From: Pseudomonadota bacterium
GTDB taxonomy: Bacteria > Pseudomonadota > Gammaproteobacteria > Burkholderiales > Burkholderiaceae_C
Reading direction: 5' to 3'
DNA: 40,057 nucleotides
NCBI GenBank assembly: GCA_023415035.1
Contig: JAEZLX010000152.1
Coordinates: forward strand, 1-40,057
The translations under genes were made by a program, and so were the position numbers. The notes under the pieces were generated by a model, which saw nothing but the letters and a program-made list of their open reading frames with translations, was not told the DNA's origin and did no database searches. Positions 25,475 to 33,475 of the stretch are shown here, in pieces (the stretch's first letter is position 1; the number at the start of each line of letters is the position of its first letter).

Positions 25475-27463
25475 TCAGCCCGGCGTGCGCTCCAGCGGGC
25501 GTGTCCTGTAGAACTTGATGGGGGCCGCGGGCGCCGCGTTGAGCACACCGCGCTTGATCTTGCCGACCACGTGCATCTCGCAAGGCTTGCAGTCAAAGCG
25601 CAGCGTGAGCTTTTCCTTGCCGTTGATCAGCTGAAGCGGTTCCGCGCGCACCGTCCCTTGCACACCCTTGATCCCCTTGGCCTGCTTGGGGCAGAGGCTG
25701 AGCGAGAAACGCACGCAGTGCTTGGTGATCATCAGGCTGACTTCGCCTTCTTCCTCGTGGCTCTCGTATGCGGCCGCGATCACTTTCACACCGTGCCTGG
25801 CATAAAAGTCTCGCGCCTTGTGGTTGAACACGTTGGCCAGGTAGCTCAGGGTGTCTTCGGGGTAGGGCGCCGGCGGCTCAACCGGCGTGGCGCGCGGCAG
25901 GCGGGTCCAGGCCGCGTTACGCGCGGCTTCCAGCGCGGCAACGGCGTCACGGCGCAGTGCATTCAGCCGCGAGGCAGGCACGAAGCGCGGCCCCCTGAGC
26001 GCCAGTGACACGTCCAGCGGCTCGAAGATGGTGTCACCCAGGCGAGACAGGTTTTCGCGCAGCCTGGCATCGGCCTGGCCGTGGTCCTTGGCGTCCTCCA
26101 GCGGACCGGCAAGACTGGCCTGACCCGTGTGACCGTCCTCGTCCGTGATGGTCAGATGCAGGCCATCGTCGTCTTCAGCCAGCCTGAGCCAGGCGCCTAT
26201 GCGGCGATCCGCGGACTTCTTTTCCAGGGTGCGCACCCAGTCCATGTCGCGGTTGCGGTTGACCTGCGTGTGCTTGCGCAGGTCCTTGAAGCCGGCGACG
26301 GGGTCCTTCGGGAACACACGCCAGCGGCCATTCTTCGCATCGATCGCCTCGGCGCGGTTGATCTGCAGCCCGACCAGCTCCTTTTGCAGGTCCAGGTAGC
26401 AAAGGCCGTCGCCGTTGTGCAGCACCACGGCCGGATCGTCGAGCTGCAGATCCACGTGCTGCTCGCCGACCGACGTGACGTAGCCGATCGGACGGCCGGG
26501 GTTCTTGGGCGTGTCAAAGGCGCCGATGTCCTGCTGGCGGCCATTGACGAAGTAGTCGGTGAACTCGCGGTTGAAGTTCTGGTCCGGATCGGGCGTGAAG
26601 CTGAACGTGGCACGGCCGCTGCTGGCGCGAGCCAGCTCGGGCCGCTCCTCCAGGATCTCGTCCAGCAGCGTGCGGTAGTGCGCCGTGATGTTCTTGACGT
26701 AGGCCATGTCCTTGTAGCGGCCTTCGATCTTGAAGCTGCGCACGCCGGCATCGATGATCTGGCGCAGGTTCCCGCTCTGGTTGTTGTCCTTCATCGACAG
26801 CACGTGCTTGTCGTGGGCGACGATGCGGCCCTGGCTGTCCTTGAGCTGGTAGGGCAGTCGGCAGGCCTGCGAGCAGTCGCCCCGGTTGGCGCTGCGGCCG
26901 GTGTGGGCATGGCTGATGTAGCACTGCCCGCTGTAGGCCACACACAGCGCGCCGTGCACGAAAAATTCCAGGATGGCGCGGCCGGGGGCATCCTTCGGGC
27001 CGAGCGCGGCATCAATGGCGGCAATCTGTTCCAGCGTCAGTTCGCGGGCCAGCACCAGTTGCGAGAGACCGGCGTCCTGCAGGAAGCGGGCCTTTTCCGG
27101 CGTGCGGATGTCGGACTGGGTGCTGGCGTGCAGCTGGATCGGCGGCAGGTCGATTTCCAGCAGGCCCATGTCCTGGATGATGAGGGCGTCCACGCCCGCG
27201 TCGTAAAACTGCCAGGTCAGCTGCCGCGCGCGCTCCAGTTCGTCGTCGCGCAGGATGGTGTTGAGCGTGACGAAGATGCGGGCATTGAAGCGGTGGGCGT
27301 GGCGCACCAGGCGCGCGATGTCCTGCACGCTGTTTTCGGCCGAGGCACGGGCGCCGAAGCCCGGGCCGCCGATGTAGACGGCGTCGGCCCCGTGGTTGAT
27401 CGCCTCGATCCCGATATCGGCATCGCGCGCGGGGGCAAGCAGTTCGAGTTGGTGGGGCAGCAT
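25475..27463 (-). CDS. rlhA: U32-family protein, probable 23S rRNA C2501 hydroxylase RlhA
   Basis: E. coli RlhA (YdcP) hydroxylates C2501 of 23S rRNA; U32 proteins of this kind carry an iron-sulfur cluster and are not true peptidases. The 662-residue product has the TIM-barrel U32 domain starting LELLAPARDADIGIEAINHGADAVYIGG. The U32 signature is present (EFFVHGALCVAYSGQCYIS), followed by GDCSQACRLPY, giving four clustered Cys. The long C-terminal DUF3656-type region (from about residue 380) that separates RlhA from the shorter TrhP and UbiU/UbiV is also there. More Cys near the end (SLCPKQ, FDCKPCEM) look metal-binding. ATG 27463 is preferred to an ATG at 27523, which adds 20 non-conserved residues. 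Divergent from the alpha/beta hydrolase gene. Confidence 0.88.
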   Translation of the reverse strand: MLPHQLELLAPARDADIGIEAINHGADAVYIGGPGFGARASAENSVQDIARLVRHAHRFNARIFVTLNTILRDDELERARQLTWQFYDAGVDALIIQDMGLLEIDLPPIQLHASTQSDIRTPEKARFLQDAGLSQLVLARELTLEQIAAIDAALGPKDAPGRAILEFFVHGALCVAYSGQCYISHAHTGRSANRGDCSQACRLPYQLKDSQGRIVAHDKHVLSMKDNNQSGNLRQIIDAGVRSFKIEGRYKDMAYVKNITAHYRTLLDEILEERPELARASSGRATFSFTPDPDQNFNREFTDYFVNGRQQDIGAFDTPKNPGRPIGYVTSVGEQHVDLQLDDPAVVLHNGDGLCYLDLQKELVGLQINRAEAIDAKNGRWRVFPKDPVAGFKDLRKHTQVNRNRDMDWVRTLEKKSADRRIGAWLRLAEDDDGLHLTITDEDGHTGQASLAGPLEDAKDHGQADARLRENLSRLGDTIFEPLDVSLALRGPRFVPASRLNALRRDAVAALEAARNAAWTRLPRATPVEPPAPYPEDTLSYLANVFNHKARDFYARHGVKVIAAAYESHEEEGEVSLMITKHCVRFSLSLCPKQAKGIKGVQGTVRAEPLQLINGKEKLTLRFDCKPCEMHVVGKIKRGVLNAAPAAPIKFYRTRPLERTPG

Positions 27464-27571
27464 GGCGCGTGGTGTTTGTCTGGCAGGCACAATCCGGACA
27501 TTCGCCGGGCAGTGCGCTGGCACGCCGGCGTGATCGCCCGGAAAAAACCGATATTGTCCCGGAGAACGCCC

Positions 27572-28327
27572 ATGCCTGCATCCCGTCCGTCATCCGATAC
27601 CGCCATCGTGCTGGTGCATGGCGCCTGGCACGGTGGCTGGTGCTGGCAGCGCGTGCTGCCACTGCTGCGCCGCGCCGGCGTGACCACCCATGCCGTGACC
27701 CTGACCGGTTGCGGCGAGCGGTCCCATCTGCTGGGCCCTGACATTGATCTGGACACCCACATCCAGGACGTCTGCGGCCTGATCGAGGCCGAGGAGCTGC
27801 AGCGCGTGGTGCTGGTGGGCCACAGTTACGCCGGCATGGTCATCACCGGTGTGGCCGACCGCCTGCAGCGCGAGGAGCCGGGCCTGCTGGCGCGACTGGT
27901 GTACCTCGATGCATCCGTGCCACTGCCGGGAGAAAGCTGGAGCAGTGCACACCCTGAGCAAACGCGCCGCGCGCGTGTGGCCGCTGCCGAGGCAGCAGGC
28001 GGACTGTCCATGCCGGCACCGGACGCCAGCGCCTACGGCCTGGAAGGGCCGGACCGCGACTGGGTGAACCGGCGCCAGCGGCCGCAGCCGTTCAAGGTCT
28101 ACCAGCAGCCGCTGTCATTTGATGCCGATCGCGTGGCGGCGGTGCCGCGCACCTTCATCGACTGTCACCGGCCGGCGCTGCCAACCATCGACGTGTCACG
28201 GCGGCGCGTGCGTGCCGAACCAGGCTGGCAGGTGCTGGAAATGGCGACGGGTCACGACCCGATGGTGAGCGCGCCGCGTGAACTGGCCCAGCTGCTGCTG
28301 GCCATCCACCACCAGTCGGCTCGCTGA
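27572..28327 (+). CDS. Alpha/beta hydrolase (plant methylesterase/EstC-like)
   Basis: A 251-residue soluble esterase-type protein. The oxyanion-hole segment IVLVHGAWHGGWCW (residues 12-25), the nucleophile elbow GHSYAG with Ser85, and a late GHDPMVS with the catalytic His are all present. The pattern is that of the methylesterase / hydroxynitrile-lyase-like subgroup, which acts on small esters. The position of the acid residue is not clear: the segment where it is expected reads TFIDCHRPALP. The real substrate is unknown. ATG 27572 has GGAGA 7 nt upstream; the much longer open frame before it is antisense to rlhA and not coding. It stands alone and converges on the aminotransferase gene 13 nt downstream. 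Confidence 0.85.
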   Translation: MPASRPSSDTAIVLVHGAWHGGWCWQRVLPLLRRAGVTTHAVTLTGCGERSHLLGPDIDLDTHIQDVCGLIEAEELQRVVLVGHSYAGMVITGVADRLQREEPGLLARLVYLDASVPLPGESWSSAHPEQTRRARVAAAEAAGGLSMPAPDASAYGLEGPDRDWVNRRQRPQPFKVYQQPLSFDADRVAAVPRTFIDCHRPALPTIDVSRRRVRAEPGWQVLEMATGHDPMVSAPRELAQLLLAIHHQSAR

Positions 28328-28340
28328 CAGGCGAGGCCGC

Positions 28341-29726
28341 TCAGGCGGCCGTGATCTGGCCGAGGACGTCGGCCAGCGCACCGAGCAAGCGGTTGACATG
28401 CTCCGTCGTTGTCGCGGGGCTGGCCAGCATCATGTTGTGGAAGGGGGTGATCATCACACCCCGGTTGAGCAGGCCCAGATGGATCAGGTGCTCCAGCTCG
28501 CCATCCAGCACGTGGCCCGCCTCGGTGCCGTTGCGCGGCGGCCGGGGGGTGAACTGGAACTCGACCCGTGCGCCGACCTGGGTCACCGTCCACGGCAGGC
28601 CATGGCGTGCGATCAGCGTGCGGATGCCATTGGCCAGTGCGTCAGCCTGAGCAAACATGTGCCGGTAGGCCTCGGGCGTCATCACTTCGGACAGCGCCGC
28701 CCGCATGGCGGTCATGGCCAGCATGTTGCCGGTCAGTGTCGTGCCGATGCCGCTGTGGCCCGGTGGCGCGCGGCGCTTGGCTTGCACGGCGCGGGCAGCC
28801 AGATCGGCGCTCATGCCGTAGACGGCACTGGGTACGCCGCCACCCACGGGCTTGCCCAGCACGATGGCATCGGCGTCGATGCCGTGCTCGCGCGCGTAGC
28901 CGCCCGGGCCCGCGCTGATGCAATGGGTTTCATCCATCACCAGCAAGGTGCCGTGGCGGCGGATGATCGCCTGCGCCTCGGCCCAGTAGCCCGGGTCGGG
29001 CAATACCATGCCGATGTTGGTCATGACGGGTTCGGCCAGCACACAGGCCACATCGCCTGCGGCCAAGGCCGCATCCAGGGCGGGCAGGTCGTTGAACTCG
29101 ATCACGACCGTATGCTCGGTCAGGTCATGCACCTGGCCCAGCAGGCTGCCGCGCTGCACCGGCCGGCCATCGACGAGGTCGACAAACACGTCGTCGACGG
29201 TGCCGTGGTAGCAGCCGTTGAACACCAGGAGCTTCTTGCGGCCGGTCGCGGCGCGGATCCAGCGCAGGATGTAGCGGTTCGCGTCGGTGGCGCTCATGGC
29301 GAACTGCCAGTACGGCAGGCCGAAGCGCTCCGACAGCAGACGGCCAACCTCGGCGGCATCCGCCGTGGCGAGCATCGCCGTGAAGCCACGCGTGGCCTGG
29401 CGCTGCAGCGCCGCTGCCACCGGCGCGGGCGAATGGCCGAACATCGCGCCCGTGTCACCGAGGCAGAAATCGACCAGTTCGTGGCCGTCCGCATCGGTCA
29501 CCAGCACGCCTTGGGCGTGTTCGATGTGCAGCGCGAAGGGGGTGCCCCAGTCCCGCATCCAGTGCAGCGGAACGCCGAACAGCAGATGCCGGTCGGCCTC
29601 CGCGGCCAGTTGGGCCGAACGCGGATTGCGCCCGATGTAGGCCTGGCGCTCGCGCTCGAGAAAAGCCTGGGCTCGCGCCCAGTCAAGTCCGGCTCGCGCA
29701 GCGCCAGCGCCGCCGGAAAGAGCCAT
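28341..29726 (-). CDS. Class III PLP-dependent aminotransferase (glutamate-1-semialdehyde-aminomutase-like)
   Basis: A 461-residue fold-type I aminotransferase. The PLP lysine is in AIVLGKPVGGGVPSAVYG and the pyridine-binding Asp in LLVMDETHCISAGPGG. FNGCYHGTVDD matches the EGCYHG segment of glutamate-1-semialdehyde aminomutase. It is not a standard HemL: the phosphate-binding NSGTEA motif is replaced by MSATDANRYILRW, and the N-terminus is longer. It is probably a transaminase of unknown amine or amino-acid substrate. ATG 29726 is preferred over GTG 29741 because GGA lies 8 nt upstream of the former and no ribosome site precedes the latter. It follows the parvulin gene by 31 nt on the same strand and may be read with yciB-bolA-ppiC. 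Confidence 0.85.
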   Translation of the reverse strand: MALSGGAGAARAGLDWARAQAFLERERQAYIGRNPRSAQLAAEADRHLLFGVPLHWMRDWGTPFALHIEHAQGVLVTDADGHELVDFCLGDTGAMFGHSPAPVAAALQRQATRGFTAMLATADAAEVGRLLSERFGLPYWQFAMSATDANRYILRWIRAATGRKKLLVFNGCYHGTVDDVFVDLVDGRPVQRGSLLGQVHDLTEHTVVIEFNDLPALDAALAAGDVACVLAEPVMTNIGMVLPDPGYWAEAQAIIRRHGTLLVMDETHCISAGPGGYAREHGIDADAIVLGKPVGGGVPSAVYGMSADLAARAVQAKRRAPPGHSGIGTTLTGNMLAMTAMRAALSEVMTPEAYRHMFAQADALANGIRTLIARHGLPWTVTQVGARVEFQFTPRPPRNGTEAGHVLDGELEHLIHLGLLNRGVMITPFHNMMLASPATTTEHVNRLLGALADVLGQITAA

Positions 29727-29757
29727 GCTGTTTCCGTCCACGGGTAGCGCAGGAGAG

Positions 29758-30540
29758 TTACTGGATCTTGGCCTTTTCGCGCAGGTTGCGCTGGTACTCG
29801 GCCAGCTTCTGCTGCTGCATCTGCTGGGCGATCTGGTCCTTCACCTCTTCATAGGCGGGCAGCTGGGCTTCACGGATGTCGTCGACGCGGATGACGTGCC
29901 AGCCGAACTGGCTCTTGACCGGGGCGTCGGTCATCTGGCCCTTGTCCAGTTTGACCATCGCTTCGGAGAACTCCGACACGTAGCTGGCGGCGTTGGCCCA
30001 GTCGAGATCGCCGCCGTTGGCGCCGGAGCCAGGATCCTTGGATTTCTGTTTGGCCTGGTCCTCGAACTTCGCGCCGCCCTTGATTGCCGCGATGATGGAT
30101 TTGGCTTCGTCCTCGCTTTCCACGAGGATGTGGCGGGCGCGGTATTCCTTGCCGGCGTTGGCGGCCGCGAACTTGTCGTACTCGGCCCTGGTCTCGGCGT
30201 CTGTCACCGGGTTGTTCTTCTGCCAGTCGGCGAACAGGGCGCGGATCATGATGGTCTGGCGGGCCAGTTCCATCTGGTTCTTGAAGTCGGCGCTGTTGGC
30301 CACACCGCGGCGGGTGGCTTCCTGCATGAACACCTCGCGCAGGATGACCTCTTCCTTGAGCTGCTCGCGCATGGCTTCATCGACCGGACGGCCGGTGGAT
30401 GCGGAGATCTGCTGGGCCAGTGCCTCGAGGCGGGCGGTCGGGACCGCCTTGCCGTTCACGATGGCGACGTTCTGGGCAGCAGCCCAGGGAGCGGTCGTGA
30501 TGAGCAGGGCTGCGGTGACGGCAGACAGGGTGTACTTCAT
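29758..30540 (-). CDS. Exported parvulin-type peptidyl-prolyl isomerase (PpiC/SurA family)
   Basis: A periplasmic folding helper that isomerises Xaa-Pro bonds. The 260-residue product has a signal peptide (MKYTLSAVTAALLITTAPWA, cleavage after AAA). An N-terminal helical chaperone region covers residues 23-125. One parvulin domain follows at about residues 130-225 (YRARHILVESEDEA, GGDLDWANAASYVSEFSEAM, FGWHVIRVDD), and the C-terminus is a Gln/Lys-rich helix. ATG 30540 has AAGGA 6 nt upstream; the ATG two codons earlier overlaps that site. It lies 116 nt after bolA, and yciB-bolA-ppiC is a recurrent order in Burkholderiales. It could have its own promoter in that gap, but I see no clear one. 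Confidence 0.93.
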   Translation of the reverse strand: MKYTLSAVTAALLITTAPWAAAQNVAIVNGKAVPTARLEALAQQISASTGRPVDEAMREQLKEEVILREVFMQEATRRGVANSADFKNQMELARQTIMIRALFADWQKNNPVTDAETRAEYDKFAAANAGKEYRARHILVESEDEAKSIIAAIKGGAKFEDQAKQKSKDPGSGANGGDLDWANAASYVSEFSEAMVKLDKGQMTDAPVKSQFGWHVIRVDDIREAQLPAYEEVKDQIAQQMQQQKLAEYQRNLREKAKIQ

Positions 30541-30656
30541 GAGCATCCTTGGAGGAAAAGAAACGATATCGATGGACTGTGAGAGTGCCGGGCGGCCCGG
30601 ACGTTCATCCCGCAGCCAGTTCTTTGTATCCAGTGGTGACCGATGGTGGGCGTGAA

Positions 30657-30956
30657 TCAGTTTCCGGGCGCCGTGTTGACGATCTCGATCGCCAGGGCAT
30701 GCAGCCCGGCGTCGGTGTAGGGACGAAGTGCATCATACACAAGGCGATGCTGCGCCACCCGGGTGCGCCCGCGGAACGCGGGGCCGCCGATGCGCACGCG
30801 AAAGTGCGTGCCGTAGCCCAGGCCGTTGGCACCGGCATGGCCGGCGTGGGCCGCGCTTTCGTCCAGCACTTCAAGAGTTTCGGGCGCCAGTTCGGCCTGC
30901 AGCGTGGCGCGGATCGCGTCGGCCGTGGGAATGGAGGGGGGCGTTGTCGGATTCAT
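30657..30956 (-). CDS. BolA family protein
   Basis: A 99-residue BolA-like protein. BolA proteins pair with monothiol glutaredoxins in iron-sulfur and iron handling, and some bind DNA. The KH-like core is visible: an N-terminal helix (ADAIRATLQAELAPETLEVLD), the strand THFRVRI, then the conserved helix VAQHRLVYDAL with the invariant His and the ending LHALAIEIVNTAPG. The start ATG 30956 lies 5 nt after the end of the yciB frame, so translation was probably coupled to yciB; the amber codon in yciB may therefore affect it through polarity. An upstream extension of the frame is antisense-like sequence from the yciB region and not coding. Confidence 0.93.
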   Translation of the reverse strand: MNPTTPPSIPTADAIRATLQAELAPETLEVLDESAAHAGHAGANGLGYGTHFRVRIGGPAFRGRTRVAQHRLVYDALRPYTDAGLHALAIEIVNTAPGN

Positions 30957-30961
30957 CGGTA

Positions 30962-31510
30962 TCAGGAGTGCTCGGGGTCCTGCTCGTCGCCCTTGATGTG
31001 TCTGGCTATGTACAGACCCTGGCCGATGATGAACACGACCGGGAACACATAGCCCCAGAGCTTGAAGTTGACCCAGGTCTCGGTCGAGTAGAAGGCCGCC
31101 ACGTAGGCATTGATCGCGGCCATGAACACGAAATAGGCGATCCAGATGACGGTCAGCCGGGCCCAGACGCCGTCGGGCAGCGAGAGCTGGCTGCCCAGCA
31201 TGATCTGCAGGAAGTTCTTCTTCCAGATCCAAAGCGCCGCCGCGAGCACGAGCGCCATGCTGGCGTACAGGACGGTCGGCTTCCACTTGATGAAGCGCTC
31301 GTCGTGCAGCGCCAGGGTCAGCACGCCGAACACCACCACCAGCACGAGCGTGCCCTAGTGCAGCGTCTGCAGGCGGCGGTCGATGGCATAGATCAGACCG
31401 GTCTGCACCACGGTGGCGGCCATGAGCACGGCTGTGGCCACGTAGATGTCGTGCAGCTTGTAGGCCGCCACGAACAGGCCGATCGGGAAGAAATCGATGA
31501 GAAAGCGCAT
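30962..31510 (-). pseudogene. yciB: Septation protein A (YciB) interrupted by an in-frame TAG
   Basis: YciB is a five-helix inner-membrane protein linked to septation and envelope synthesis. Both halves are clearly YciB in the same frame: residues 1-51 (MRFLIDFFPIGLFVAAYKLH to DRRLQTLH), then TAG at 31357-31355, then GTLVLVVVFGVLTLALHD through WVNFKLWGYVFPVVFIIG to the stop at 30964-30962. The total length of about 181 codons is the normal family size, so nothing else is missing. Homologues I recall have Trp at the stop position, so one G-to-A change (TGG to TAG) explains it. An AGGG overlapping the TAG lies 7 nt before a GTG at 31345, so the downstream 127 residues, with most of the helices, might be made by reinitiation. 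Sequencing error or amber suppression is possible. Confidence 0.9.
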
Positions 31511-31637
31511 GCGGGGATTATCCCGGCAAGGGCGTGGCCTGACCACGTGTTACAGGTTTTTCCGGCCGGATAGGCAAAATGGGTACCGAGCCCGTTACAT
31601 TTCCGGGAAACAGTCATCACATTTTCAGGAGATCTGC

Positions 31638-32147
31638 ATGCGCATGTCCGCACCCATCCGTTCCCCGCTCCGCTGGCTGGCCGCAGCCTCGGTCGTGGCG
31701 ATCCTGTCCGCCTGCGGCGGGGGCGACGACGATCCGCTCGACACAGATCCGTCGAACGACGCCGTGGCCCGGTATGTGGGCAGCTGGGAAACCCGCTGCT
31801 ACGACGACAGCGGCGTGTCGGCGCGCGCGCGTGCGGACCTGCGCAAGGTCAGTGCCGATACCTTGACGGGCGACGTGATCGCCTACGCCTATGCGGGGAC
31901 GTCGTGTTCCGGTCCGGCACTGCGCGACCGCAAGGTTCTCACGAATCTGGTCGCCACCAAGGTGGGCAGCCAGATGGTCGGCGGCGTCAGTGCTGACCAG
32001 TTCACAGGCACCTCCGATCAGGGCAAGAGCAAGTTCCTGATGTTCACCAACGGGAGCGTTCTGCTGATCGGCGATCCGAAGTCCCCCGAGGACGCGAGCG
32101 GCTACCCGACGGCTTTCTTCGAGGAAACGCTGACCCGGATGAAGTGA
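31638..32147 (+). CDS. Small hypothetical lipoprotein
   Basis: A 169-residue protein with a lipoprotein signal: basic N-terminus, hydrophobic core WLAAASVVAILSAC with the lipobox LSAC and Cys26 as lipid site, then a Gly/Asp-rich tether (GGGDDDPLDTDPSND). The mature part begins YVGSWETRCYDDSG and has two further Cys (TRCYDD and TSCSGP) that could form a disulfide in the periplasm. The domain looks beta-rich, lipocalin- or META-like in the GSWETRC opening, but I cannot assign a family. AGGAGA 6 nt before ATG 31638 fixes the start; earlier in-frame starts would put the signal in mid-protein. Divergent from yciB, monocistronic, and ended by a hairpin. Confidence 0.85.
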   Translation: MRMSAPIRSPLRWLAAASVVAILSACGGGDDDPLDTDPSNDAVARYVGSWETRCYDDSGVSARARADLRKVSADTLTGDVIAYAYAGTSCSGPALRDRKVLTNLVATKVGSQMVGGVSADQFTGTSDQGKSKFLMFTNGSVLLIGDPKSPEDASGYPTAFFEETLTRMK

Positions 32148-32154
32148 CGGGGAG

Positions 32155-32182
32155 GGTGCGGCGCTGTCGCGGATGCCGCACC
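32155..32182. terminator. Hairpin between convergent lipoprotein and alcohol dehydrogenase genes
   Basis: A perfect 8-bp stem, GGTGCGGC (32155-32162) with GCCGCACC (32175-32182), around a 12-nt loop, 8 nt after the lipoprotein stop and 8 nt before the end of the opposing gene. No T-tract, so it may act as a weak or factor-assisted bidirectional terminator. Confidence 0.35.
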
Positions 32183-32190
32183 TGCCGCGC

Positions 32191-33348
32191 TTACATGGAC
32201 GACTCCAGCATCTGCCGGTAATCGTCCACCGAGGCCAGCCGGGGGTTGGTCTTGTGGCAGTGATCGGCCATGGCGCCTTCGATGATCCTGCCGTACCAGT
32301 CGCGCTCCACGCCCATGGCGGCCAGGCCCGTGGGCAGGCCCAGCCGGGCGTTCATGACGCGGATGGCGTCGCCCAGCCGCTCCGCCACTGTCGTGGCGTC
32401 GCCGCTGTCGTCCAGCCCCATGGCATGCGCCATGCGCTGCATACGCTGCTCCTTCCGAACGCTTTCGGCACCCGCGTTGAAGGCGATCACTGCCGGCAGG
32501 AAAACCGCATTGAGCGTGCCATGGTGCAGTCGCGGATTGACGCCTCCCAGGCTGTGGCTGAGGCTGTGCACGCAGCCCAGGCCTTTCTGGAAAGCCATGG
32601 CTCCCTGCATCGAGGCGCTCATCATGTGCAGGCGTGCCTCGGTGTCCTGGCCGTTGCGCGTGGCGCGCTCGATGTGCAACCAGCCGCGGCGCAGGCCGTC
32701 GAGCGCGATGCCGTCGGCCGGCGGATTGAACGCCGGTGCCATGAAGGTTTCCATGCAGTGCGCTATGGCATCCATGCCCGTGGCAGCGGTCAGCAGCGGC
32801 GGCAGGCCCAGAGTCAGCTCGGGATCGAGCAGCGCGGTGCGCGGCACCAGATGCCAGCTGTGGAAGCCGAGCTTGCGGCCATCCTCGACAATGACGATGG
32901 CCCCGCGCGCCACCTCGCTGCCGGTACCGGCCGTGGTGGGGATGGCGATCAGTGGTGGCACTGCGGCGGTGATCCTGGGTGAGCCGCCTTCGATGGTGGC
33001 GTAGGTCTTGAGAGGACCCTCGTGGGTGGCGGCAATCGCCACGCCCTTGGCGCAGTCGATGGCGCTGCCTCCACCGAGCGCGATCAGGCCATCGCAGCGC
33101 TGTTCGCGGAAGATGGCCACTGCGGCGCGCACGGCCGCCTCGGTCGGGTTCGAGGGCGTGCCGTCATAGACGGCATGGGGCAGGCCGCCGAGCGCGGCGA
33201 TGGTGCGCTCCAGCAGGCCTGCGGCGCGTACCCCGGCATCGGTGACGACCAGCGGGCGGCGGATCCCGTGGCGTTCGCACTCGGCCGACAGCTGGCCGAG
33301 TACCCCGGGTTCGATGAGGATGTTGGTCACGTACAGGATCTGTGCCAT
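32191..33348 (-). CDS. Iron-containing alcohol dehydrogenase (group III)
   Basis: A 385-residue NAD(P)-dependent alcohol dehydrogenase of the iron-activated family. The dinucleotide-binding LGGGSAIDCAKG (residues 91-102) and AIPTTAGTGSEV are intact. The metal ligands are Asp193 and His197 (TGMDAIAHCMETF), His261 (LGCVHSLSHSLGG) and His275 or His276 (RLHHGTLNAVFLP). The tail KTNPRLASVDDYRQML resembles the YiaY/FucO/4-hydroxybutyrate-dehydrogenase branch. The substrate is not readable from sequence. It is a single gene divergent from an esterase (127 nt gap) and convergent with the lipoprotein. A TATATT-like element lies in the divergent gap without a good -35. Confidence 0.92.
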   Translation of the reverse strand: MAQILYVTNILIEPGVLGQLSAECERHGIRRPLVVTDAGVRAAGLLERTIAALGGLPHAVYDGTPSNPTEAAVRAAVAIFREQRCDGLIALGGGSAIDCAKGVAIAATHEGPLKTYATIEGGSPRITAAVPPLIAIPTTAGTGSEVARGAIVIVEDGRKLGFHSWHLVPRTALLDPELTLGLPPLLTAATGMDAIAHCMETFMAPAFNPPADGIALDGLRRGWLHIERATRNGQDTEARLHMMSASMQGAMAFQKGLGCVHSLSHSLGGVNPRLHHGTLNAVFLPAVIAFNAGAESVRKEQRMQRMAHAMGLDDSGDATTVAERLGDAIRVMNARLGLPTGLAAMGVERDWYGRIIEGAMADHCHKTNPRLASVDDYRQMLESSM

Positions 33349-33475
33349 GGCTGCTCTCGGTTATCGTTGACGGTTGCGACCCGGGCCAATATACGGAGGC
33401 AGCGCGAAGCGGTCCATCCGGCCGAACCAGCATGCCGTCGCCCACCGGACAGCCCGGCCTGAACATTTCTCGTCC

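Noticed and set aside
28335..28350. Six-base GC hairpin between the alpha/beta hydrolase and aminotransferase genes
   Set aside because: Stem is short, lies over a stop codon and partly inside coding sequence, and no T-run follows.
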